Assembly: GCA_020439485.1 (NCBI GenBank)
Contig: JAGQSP010000051.1
Coordinates: 1-10,585 of the forward strand
Reading direction: 5' to 3'
DNA length: 10,585 nt
Source: Acidimicrobiales bacterium
GTDB lineage: Bacteria > Actinomycetota > Acidimicrobiia > Acidimicrobiales > Poriferisodalaceae
Position numbers and translations under genes: made by a program. Numbering within the stretch: position 1 is the stretch's first letter; every line of letters starts with the position of its first letter. Below, piece after piece: positions 1 through 5,426 of the stretch. The notes under the pieces were generated by a model. That model saw only the letters and a list, made by a program, of their open reading frames with translations. It was not told the origin of the DNA and ran no database searches.

Positions 1-279
1 GACCCAGACGTTCTGTTGCTCGACGAGATCACATCGGCGCTAGATCCTGAGCTGGTCGGCGAGGTGCTGTCGGTCATCCGAGATCTGGCCCAGCGCGGCC
101 TCACCATGATCCTGGCCACCCACGAGATGGGGTTCGCCCGTGACGTGGCCACCTCGGTGAGTTTCCTGCACGAGGGTCGCGTCCTCGAGTCGGCCCCGCC
201 TGCCGAGCTGTTCTGCGACCCCAAGTTCGAGCGCACCAAGCAGTTCTTGGCCCGTGTCAGCGAGGCCGGGCGTTTGTGA
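1..279 (+). CDS. Polar amino acid ABC transporter ATP-binding protein, C-terminal part (5' truncated by window edge)
   Basis: Only the last 92 codons lie in the window; the frame is open from base 1 to TGA 277-279. The visible part opens with Walker B and the catalytic Glu (VLLLDEITSALDP), which includes the D-loop. The switch histidine follows in LATHEMGFARDVA. The THEMGFAR wording and the closing 'LF..P...RTKQFL' segment are typical of the HisP/GlnQ/GltL group of ATPases that energise polar amino acid uptake. The Walker A and LSGGQ motifs must lie left of the window. The ATPase would act at the inner face of the membrane with permease and binding-protein partners that are not visible. Its stop overlaps the next gene's start (GTGA), so the two are probably co-translated. 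The family call is firm; the transported amino acid is unknown. Confidence 0.9.
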   Translation, partial: DPDVLLLDEITSALDPELVGEVLSVIRDLAQRGLTMILATHEMGFARDVATSVSFLHEGRVLESAPPAELFCDPKFERTKQFLARVSEAGRL

Positions 280-1052
280 GCGTTCCCGACGGCGCGAGGT
301 TGGTGACCGACCCGCACGAACTCGAGGTCCACTTCGGCGACATCAAGGCGGCCCACATCTATGCCCTTGTCGATCTCGAGGAACCCTTCTGGTCTGGTGG
401 CACGTGGTACATACGCGACGGCGCAGCGGTCGGAATCGTCGAGATGCCCGGCGACGACTGGCAGGCCGTTTACGCGGTCTCTACCCGGGCGCCGCAAGCT
501 TCGCTGTCGTTGGTGGCCGATCTGGTCGACCGCTTCCCGCCCGGCCAGTTCGTCACCGCTTCGGCCGGGCTTCAGTCTGCGCTGGCGGGGCGGCGTGAGG
601 TGCGCTGGTGCCGCCCGCACATGCGTTACAGGTTGGCCGACCCCACAGCTGTGCCCGGGCCCGATCCGCGGGTGCAGCCGCTCGACCGCTCCGATCTGAC
701 CCACCTCCAGAACCTGTACGCCGAGCCCGACTCGGCCTTCCTGTTGCCCCACATGGTCGACGACTCGACGTTCGTCGGGGTGTTCGACGGCGACCGGTTG
801 GTCGCCGCGGCGGGCACCCATGTGGTGTCGGAGTCGAAGCGAATCGCCGCGATCGGAGCCGTCTATGTGTCGCCTTATTGGCGCGGCATGGGTCTGGGAC
901 GGGCCGTGACGGCCGGAGTTGTGCATCGGTTGGCCGGACGGGTCGACCTGATCGGTCTGAACGTCGCCGCCGACAACAAGGTCGCCCGCTCTGTCTATGA
1001 GGCGATCGGCTTTGTCCCGTTGCTCGCCTACGACGAGGCCGAGCTCGTCTGA
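276..1052 (+). CDS. GNAT-family N-acetyltransferase, 258 aa
   Basis: This is a predicted acetyl-CoA-dependent N-acyltransferase. The C-terminal half (about residues 133-258) is a GCN5-related fold. Motif A, the acetyl-CoA pyrophosphate loop, is at residues 197-211 (VYVSPYWRGMGLGRAV, with R203-G-M-G-L-G). The closing segment NVAADNKVARSVYEAIGF (about 229-246) is the usual GNAT end of fold. Residues 1-130 form a separate N-terminal domain of unclear type, as in the two-domain FR47-like GNATs that carry a degenerate N-terminal half. The GTG start at 276 is chosen because it overlaps the upstream ATPase stop in a GTGA junction, which suggests translational coupling. The substrate may be an amino acid, amine or peptide. 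The link to an amino acid importer hints at a small amino compound, but that is inference. Confidence 0.88.
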   Translation: MSVPDGARLVTDPHELEVHFGDIKAAHIYALVDLEEPFWSGGTWYIRDGAAVGIVEMPGDDWQAVYAVSTRAPQASLSLVADLVDRFPPGQFVTASAGLQSALAGRREVRWCRPHMRYRLADPTAVPGPDPRVQPLDRSDLTHLQNLYAEPDSAFLLPHMVDDSTFVGVFDGDRLVAAAGTHVVSESKRIAAIGAVYVSPYWRGMGLGRAVTAGVVHRLAGRVDLIGLNVAADNKVARSVYEAIGFVPLLAYDEAELV

Positions 1053-1060
1053 GGGTGCCC

Positions 1061-1102
1061 AAAAACGGCGCTGCCCCGGCACCCGCAAGGGCGCCGGGGC
1101 AG
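1061..1102 (-). terminator. Candidate intrinsic terminator of the arsR-mmpL unit
   Basis: A perfect 10-bp GC-rich stem (ctgccccggc at 1071-1080 and gccggggcag at 1093-1102) encloses a 12-nt loop. Read on the minus strand, the stem is followed after 5 nt by five consecutive T residues (complement of 1061-1065). It lies 31 nt past the mmpL stop, in the 81-bp gap between convergent genes. The 5-nt offset of the T-run makes it less than ideal. On the plus strand a competing 7-bp hairpin (1053-1059 with 1078-1084) follows the acetyltransferase stop, but it has no T-run. Confidence 0.6.
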
Positions 1103-1133
1103 GTCGAACGACTGCGGTCGGGGGTGGCCCCGA

Positions 1134-3245
1134 TCAGTGGGCGAACTTGATGTCCGGAAGCACGCGGTCGACAGCCTTGGGCAGCCACCAGGCCCGGTCG
1201 CCGATGATGTAGAGCGTTGCGGGCACCAGAACCATTCGAATCAGCAGCGCATCGAGCAGCACCGCCGTGCCGAGGATCAGGCCCATCTCCTTCATCGGAA
1301 GGGTGCCGGCGATGGCGAAGGTGAAGAACACCGCGACCATGATTCCCGCCGCGGCGATGATGGGTCGGCCTGTGTGGGCGATCGAGCCCTGAACGGCCTC
1401 ATCGGGGTCGTTCGAGCGCTCGTAGTGTTCTCGGGTCGATGCCAACAAGAACACCGTGTAGTCCATCGAGATCGCGAACACGAGGGCGAAGAAGAACAGG
1501 GGCGCCCACGAAGTCAGGTAGCCCTGACTCTCGAATCCCATCAGGTCGGCCGCCCAGCCGCGTTGGAACGCCAGAGCGCCCACACCAAAGGCCGCTCCTA
1601 CCGACAACAGGTTGAAGATCACGCCTACGAAGGCGACGACCACCGCCTGAAGGGCCAGCAGCAACAGGGCGAAGCCCAGCACCAGCACCACGCCCATGAC
1701 GAGCGGAGCCTTCGAGCGCAGCGTGTGGTCGAGGTCGTGGTTCTCGGCCACCGGACCACCCACCAGCACGTTGGACGGCAGGTTGTCGCGGAGACGACCG
1801 ATGGTGGCGATGGCTTCGGCAGACGATGGGTCGTACATGCCCACCGCCTGAATCATCGAGGCGCCTTCCATACCGGGCTGAGGAGGAAACGCCATGGCGA
1901 TTCCCTCGGTGGCGCCGACGGTTGCGGCGACCGTCTCGGGGTCGCTGCCGGCGGGGACGATCACCTGGATGGGGCCAGGGCCGCCCGGTCCGAACGACTG
2001 GGCCAGGTAGTCGTAGCCCTGTCGGGCCTGCTCGTCCTTGGGCAGCATCGAGATGCTCGGCATGCCTGTTTCGAGGTTCAGCACAGGGAATGCCAGCGCC
2101 AGCAGCACCACAACGGCGCCCGCGGCTACGGGAACCTTGTGGCGGCGGATGCGCTCTGCGAAGGCGGCGAACCTGGGGCTGCGGTGATCACCCACCGAGT
2201 GCCAGGGCAGCGCACCCTTGTCGATGCCGGGGCCCAACAGAGCGGGCAGCAGGGTCAAGGCGGCCAACAGCACGAAGCTCACGGCCAGCATCATCCCGGC
2301 AGCCATCGACTGGAACGCGGGAATCGGCACCAACAGCACCGCCGAGATCGATATCAGCACGGTGATGCCCGAGAACAGCACGGCCTTGCCCGCGGTGTCC
2401 ATGGTGATGCCCGTTGCGTGCTGAGGGTCGTCGGGGAATGCGTGCAATGCAGCGCGATAGCGGGTGACGATGAACAGGGCATAGTCGATGCCCAGAGCCA
2501 GAGCGAACATCATGGCGAAGTTGAGCGTCCAGACCGACAGGTCGGTGACCTGCGTGATTCCGTACAGCACACCCATCGACGCCAGCAGGCCCGCAGCGGT
2601 CAACAGCAAGGGTAGGCCTGCGGCCGCAAGGGTGCCGAACGCAATGACCAGAATCACGGCGGTGACGGGCCAGGTGAGAACCTCGGCCTTCTTCATACCC
2701 TCTTCGTTCACGGCGTTGAAGTCGTGCCAGAAGGCCGGCGAGCCGGTGAGGGCGACGGTGAAGTCGCCGCCTTCGTCCGTTGTCGACAGGGCGCCGATGT
2801 CGTGGCTGATGCGCTCGGCGGCGCGTACGGCCTCGGTCGGATCGACCAATGCCCCAGCCTGGATCATCACGGTCTGGCCATCCATGCCTGGCTGGGCGGG
2901 CATCGGCTGGCCGAAGGCGGCCTCTGCGTTCAGTACCTCGACGGCTTCGTCGATCTTGGCCTGGAACTCTGGCGTTTGATAGTTCAACGAGTCGCTGTGA
3001 ATCACCACGGCCGCCGACTGAGACGACAGCCCACCGAACTGCTGGTCGATCACCTCGCGGGCGGCCAACGAGTCGCTGCCCTTGACCTCCCACATGGCGC
3101 CCGAGAGTGCGCCGGGCAGGCTGGGGGCGAACACGCCCAGACCGACCGCCACCACCGCCCAGACGGCGATGACGAGCTTGCGGTTGGCGTGAGCCCAGCG
3201 GCCGAGTCTGGCCAGGGGTGTGTGGTCGATGGGTTCATCGATCAT
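1134..3245 (-). CDS. MMPL-family (RND superfamily) transporter, 703 aa
   Basis: This is a proton-driven membrane exporter of the MmpL type, a family that moves lipids, glycolipids, siderophores or drugs out of actinobacterial cells. Topology fits two RND repeats. TM1 is about 23-44, a first outer loop 50-185, and TM2-6 about 188-338. TM7 is about 371-390, a second outer loop 391-512, and TM8-12 about 513-683. The MMPL signature appears once per repeat: GIDYALFIVTRYR (252-264) and SMDYTVFLLASTRE (593-606), whose Asp-Tyr pairs are the expected proton-relay residues. The length is normal for the shorter actinobacterial members. There is no long cytoplasmic C-terminal tail as in mycobacterial MmpL3. 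The start at 3245 is supported by a GAGGAG ribosome site. It lies 88 bp downstream of a same-strand ArsR repressor, so regulation by that protein is likely. The substrate is unknown. Confidence 0.93.
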   Translation of the reverse strand: MIDEPIDHTPLARLGRWAHANRKLVIAVWAVVAVGLGVFAPSLPGALSGAMWEVKGSDSLAAREVIDQQFGGLSSQSAAVVIHSDSLNYQTPEFQAKIDEAVEVLNAEAAFGQPMPAQPGMDGQTVMIQAGALVDPTEAVRAAERISHDIGALSTTDEGGDFTVALTGSPAFWHDFNAVNEEGMKKAEVLTWPVTAVILVIAFGTLAAAGLPLLLTAAGLLASMGVLYGITQVTDLSVWTLNFAMMFALALGIDYALFIVTRYRAALHAFPDDPQHATGITMDTAGKAVLFSGITVLISISAVLLVPIPAFQSMAAGMMLAVSFVLLAALTLLPALLGPGIDKGALPWHSVGDHRSPRFAAFAERIRRHKVPVAAGAVVVLLALAFPVLNLETGMPSISMLPKDEQARQGYDYLAQSFGPGGPGPIQVIVPAGSDPETVAATVGATEGIAMAFPPQPGMEGASMIQAVGMYDPSSAEAIATIGRLRDNLPSNVLVGGPVAENHDLDHTLRSKAPLVMGVVLVLGFALLLLALQAVVVAFVGVIFNLLSVGAAFGVGALAFQRGWAADLMGFESQGYLTSWAPLFFFALVFAISMDYTVFLLASTREHYERSNDPDEAVQGSIAHTGRPIIAAAGIMVAVFFTFAIAGTLPMKEMGLILGTAVLLDALLIRMVLVPATLYIIGDRAWWLPKAVDRVLPDIKFAH

Positions 3246-3254
3246 GGACTATTA

Positions 3255-3260
3255 CTCCTC
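3255..3260 (-). promoter_or_regulatory. Ribosome binding site of mmpL
   Basis: GAGGAG on the minus strand, 9 nt before the ATG at 3245. It fixes the start codon of the MMPL gene. It contrasts with arsR, the P450s and the haem-binding gene, which lack a recognisable Shine-Dalgarno sequence. Confidence 0.75.
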
Positions 3261-3264
3261 AACG

Positions 3265-3277
3265 ATGTAGCGATGAA
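3265..3277 (-). promoter_or_regulatory. Candidate ArsR operator, copy 2 (upstream of mmpL)
   Basis: The minus strand reads TTCATCGCTACAT. This matches 12 of 13 bases of the element in the arsR promoter (3683-3695) and lies exactly 19 nt before the mmpL start codon, the same distance as the other copy. No good -10 box lies at the equivalent position here, because the ribosome site occupies it. The copy may therefore bind the repressor within the operon rather than overlap a promoter. That ArsR binds it is inference. Confidence 0.45.
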
Positions 3278-3329
3278 GCGGCGACGCGGCCGTTCTCGTG
3301 TTCTGGGTGCCGTGTGGCGGGAGGGTCGG

Positions 3330-3344
3330 TCGCCTATGAGGCGA
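3330..3344 (-). other. Small hairpin over the arsR stop codon
   Basis: Six-base inverted arms (tcgcct and aggcga) with a 3-nt loop span the TAG stop of arsR at 3334-3336. No T-run follows, so it is unlikely to terminate transcription. It could act as a minor processing or stability element between arsR and mmpL, or be chance. Confidence 0.3.
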
Positions 3345-3663
3345 AGGTTCGGGCGTTGTCGGCGACCTGTGCCCGCAAGCGGTCGCAGACGATCGAGCAC
3401 AGCGGCACCAGGCTCGGGTCACAAATCGAATAGAACGCCGCTGTGCCTTCGGGGCGGCGACTCACGATGCCTGCCGATGCCAAGATCCGCAGGTGTTTCG
3501 AGATGTTCGCCTGGCTGCTGTCGAGCCTCTCGACGAGCTCGCTGACGTTCATCTCGCCCTCATCGATGAGTACGCGGATGATCGACAGTCGGGTCGCGTC
3601 GCCGAGTACGCGGAAGCGATCGGCGACGTGTTCGAGAAGTTCTACAGGGAAGCCCTCGGGCAT
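3334..3663 (-). CDS. ArsR/SmtB-family winged-helix transcriptional repressor, 109 aa
   Basis: This is a small DNA-binding protein of the ArsR type, expected to act as a dimeric repressor released by a metal, thiol oxidant or other signal. The hallmark LGDATRLSIIRVL sits at residues 20-32. The helix-turn-helix covers about 38-70, with the recognition segment SQANISKHLRILASAGIVSRR (50-70), followed by the beta-wing (EGTAAFYSI). The classical ELCVC metal site in the recognition region is absent. The only cysteines are C81, C89 and C93, grouped after the wing and in the last helix, so any sensing would use those or none. The length is normal. No Shine-Dalgarno is visible. A promoter (TTGCTT, 17 bp, TATAGT) ends 8 nt before the ATG, so the transcript is probably leaderless. 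It likely controls itself and the adjacent MMPL exporter. Confidence 0.92.
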   Translation of the reverse strand: MPEGFPVELLEHVADRFRVLGDATRLSIIRVLIDEGEMNVSELVERLDSSQANISKHLRILASAGIVSRRPEGTAAFYSICDPSLVPLCSIVCDRLRAQVADNARTFAS

Positions 3664-3671
3664 GGTCTGAA

Positions 3672-3700
3672 ACTATATGACCATGCAGCGATGAAAGCAA
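3672..3700 (-). promoter_or_regulatory. arsR promoter (-35 TTGCTT, 17-bp spacer, -10 TATAGT)
   Basis: On the minus strand, TTGCTT (complement of 3695-3700) is followed by 17 bases and then TATAGT (complement of 3672-3677), a good sigma-70/SigA-type match in an unusually AT-rich spot. Only 8 nt separate the -10 box from the ATG. Transcription should therefore start at or within about a base of the start codon, giving a leaderless mRNA; this agrees with the missing ribosome site. Confidence 0.65.
3683..3695 (-). promoter_or_regulatory. Candidate ArsR operator, copy 1 (in the arsR promoter spacer)
   Basis: The minus strand reads TTCATCGCTGCAT. It lies between the -35 and -10 boxes of arsR and touches the -35, where a bound repressor would block polymerase. 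A 12/13 match lies upstream of mmpL at 3265-3277 in the same orientation and at the same 19-nt distance from the start codon. It is not a clear palindrome, unlike most ArsR-family operators, which lowers confidence. Confidence 0.5.
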
Positions 3701-3719
3701 CCATTTGTCCGTACATAGC

Positions 3720-4145
3720 TCAGAGCTGCAGGGCCGGATCGTCCGACGCGCACACAACTGTGTGGTCATGAGCCAGATCGGTCAGCAGCTGGGCCACCAC
3801 CCTGCGCCGCCGCGGGTCGAGGCCTGCGGTCGGGTCGATCAGGCACAACACCTCGAAAGGGCGAGCCAATGCGATCAACAGGGCGCAGGTCTGGCGCTCT
3901 CCTCGGCTCATCGGACGCGGCACGCGGTCCAACAGGGCCTCGGCGTCCAGGGCATCGATGGCCCAGTCGCCCAGATCGGTGGGTTCGTCCAGCCCGGCCC
4001 CACGCGCCGATGCGATCATCTGGTCGGCCAGGGTCACGTCGTCCTCGATGCGAGGAGGTGTGTCGACCAGCACAGTGTTCAGCGGCGACCGCTGCGCGCG
4101 GTGCCTGATCGAATCCGAAGCCGCCAGCGGCAGCAGTTCGATCAC
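3720..4145 (-). CDS. Shortened, degenerate ABC-ATPase-like protein lacking the P-loop, 141 aa
   Basis: The protein resembles the C-terminal two thirds of an ABC ATPase, but catalytic residues are missing. A signature-like MSRGERQ is at 79-85. A Walker B-like strand VLCLIDPTAGLDP (99-111) follows, in which the usual D-E-P reads D-P, so the catalytic Glu is absent. The switch region TVVCASDDPAL (129-139) has Asp135 where His is expected. The GTG start at 4145 overlaps the P450 stop (GTGA). In the same frame, upstream codons are only a shadow of the P450 gene and contain no Walker A. The first 30 residues look like the stretch just after a P-loop helix. It is therefore unlikely to hydrolyse ATP alone. 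It could be a decayed fragment, or a regulatory half that pairs with a complete ATPase. The role is unknown. Confidence 0.7.
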   Translation of the reverse strand: MIELLPLAASDSIRHRAQRSPLNTVLVDTPPRIEDDVTLADQMIASARGAGLDEPTDLGDWAIDALDAEALLDRVPRPMSRGERQTCALLIALARPFEVLCLIDPTAGLDPRRRRVVAQLLTDLAHDHTVVCASDDPALQL

Positions 4146-5404
4146 CACACGACGGGCAGGTGATCGATGCCCAGAACGAAGTTGCCCGCCCGCTCTGGCT
4201 GCCACACGTCTGGCTGTGCCAGAGCGATGGCGGGAAGCCGGTCGAGGACCTCCTCGAACAGGACGCGCAGCTCGAGCTTCGCCAACTGGGCACCCATGCA
4301 GTAGTGACGACCGTGACCACCGAATGCGACGTGGCGGCTGGCATCCCGGGTGATGTCGAAGCGATACGGATCGTCGAAGACCGAGGGGTCGCGGTTGGCG
4401 GCCTGGTACAGCAACAGAACCCGATCGCCGGCCAGGATCTGTTGGCCGCCCAACTCGACGTCGACGGTGGCGGTGCGGTTCATGTTGCGAACCGGCGTGA
4501 CCCATCGCAACATCTCGTCGATTGCGCGCGGCAGCAGCGAGCGGTCGTTTCGCAGCATCTCCATCTGGTCGGGGTGGTGTAGAAGCGCCTCGAGCCCTCC
4601 GGCCATCACGTGGCGGGTGGTTTCGTCTCCACCCACCAGCGTCAACATCGTCTCGAACACCAGATCATCGGGTGTCAGTGGCTGGCCATCGTGGTGCATC
4701 AACAGGCTGATCAGGTCGTCGGCCTCTGGGTCTGTGCGGGTCTTCATCTGGTCGACGATGTACAGGGCCCATTCCCGCACCGCCTGGGTGACCTCGTCGC
4801 GGTATTCCTCGCCACCGATGGCGAACAGGTCAGACCAGTGCAGCAGCTTCTCCTCGTCTGCGAGGGGAAGGTCCATCAACCTGGCGATCATTCGAAGCGG
4901 TATCGGCCTGGCGATGTCGACCACGAAATCGCACCCGCCGTCGTCCACCACAGCGTCTATCAACTCGGTCACCGTGGCCCTCAGGAAGTCTTCGTGCACA
5001 CGCACGGCCCTGGGGGTGAAACCGGCGCTCAGCAGCCTGCGCCTCTCGGTGTGCTCCGGCGGGTCCATGTTGATCATCGACGGAACAGAGCTGTTGGGCC
5101 TGGACCCCTTGGCGCTGCAGAAGGTCTGCCAATCGACCTCTATCCGGCTGATGTCGGCGTGGCCCACCACCGCCCAGATGCCCTCGGTGTCGTCCCAGTA
5201 GACCGGGGCGTTCTGATGCATCCATGCGAAGTGATCGAAGGGGTCGGCGTTGAAGGCCAGGCTGAGCACCTCGATTCCCTCCCGCACCGGGTGGGTGGGT
5301 TCTCGGTGCCGCACAGTGGATGTGTCGAACGAGTACCGCTTGGGGTCGCCCTCGTCGACGTCGTAGCCATCGAAGCGAGCTTGGGTCGATTCCGTGTCGG
5401 CCAT
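4142..5404 (-). CDS. Cytochrome P450 (no. 1), 420 aa
   Basis: This is a soluble bacterial haem-thiolate monooxygenase of the class I type, needing ferredoxin and a reductase supplied from elsewhere. All core motifs are present. The I-helix VGGDETT (257-263) carries the acid-alcohol pair E261-T262. The K-helix ExxR is E297-R300. The haem loop is FGGHGRHYCMG (361-371), with C369 as axial thiolate. MINMDPPEHTERRRLLSAGFTPR (about 110-132) is the conserved C-helix region. The overall look resembles actinobacterial CYP125/CYP142/CYP124-like enzymes that oxidise sterols and branched lipids, but the subfamily is not certain. The ATG at 5404 (MADTES) is chosen over the open frame extending to 5506, since the extension runs inside the divergent P450 gene and looks non-coding. 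There is no Shine-Dalgarno. A TATCTT box 6 nt upstream suggests a leaderless message. Its stop overlaps the start of the ABC-like gene. Confidence 0.93.
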   Translation of the reverse strand: MADTESTQARFDGYDVDEGDPKRYSFDTSTVRHREPTHPVREGIEVLSLAFNADPFDHFAWMHQNAPVYWDDTEGIWAVVGHADISRIEVDWQTFCSAKGSRPNSSVPSMINMDPPEHTERRRLLSAGFTPRAVRVHEDFLRATVTELIDAVVDDGGCDFVVDIARPIPLRMIARLMDLPLADEEKLLHWSDLFAIGGEEYRDEVTQAVREWALYIVDQMKTRTDPEADDLISLLMHHDGQPLTPDDLVFETMLTLVGGDETTRHVMAGGLEALLHHPDQMEMLRNDRSLLPRAIDEMLRWVTPVRNMNRTATVDVELGGQQILAGDRVLLLYQAANRDPSVFDDPYRFDITRDASRHVAFGGHGRHYCMGAQLAKLELRVLFEEVLDRLPAIALAQPDVWQPERAGNFVLGIDHLPVVW

Positions 5405-5418
5405 TGCCCGAAGATACT
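5390..5418. promoter_or_regulatory. Overlapping divergent promoters of the two P450 genes
   Basis: The two P450 start codons face away from each other with only 22 bp between them (5405-5426). Within 8 bases (5411-5418, aagatact) lie a plus-strand -10 (GATACT, 5413-5418, 8 nt before GTG 5427) and a minus-strand -10 (TATCTT, complement of 5411-5416, 6 nt before ATG 5404). The plus-strand -35 would be TTCCGT (5390-5395, 17-bp spacer), inside the other gene. No convincing -35 is seen for the minus-strand gene. Neither gene has a ribosome site, which fits leaderless transcripts. Confidence 0.5.
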
Positions 5419-5426
5419 GTCCGGGA

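Noticed and set aside
1137..2615. Long open frame (492 codons) on the plus strand opposite mmpL
   Set aside because: Its product is rich in His, Gln, Arg and Gly with no domain or membrane pattern, while the opposite strand encodes an intact MMPL protein. It is a shadow of GC-rich coding DNA.
2188..3093. 301-codon minus-strand frame overlapping mmpL
   Set aside because: It is the same strand in another frame, with an Arg/Gly/His-rich product and no domain. mmpL explains the region.
3254..3282. A second promoter directly before mmpL at the position equivalent to the arsR promoter
   Set aside because: The matching hexamers are GCCGCT and AGGAGT, which are not -35/-10 boxes; the latter is the ribosome site. 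Read-through from arsR is simpler.
4146..4505. Longer form of the ABC-like gene starting at 4505
   Set aside because: The added residues are Arg/His/Pro-rich shadow sequence of the P450 and contain no Walker A, so they do not supply the missing P-loop.
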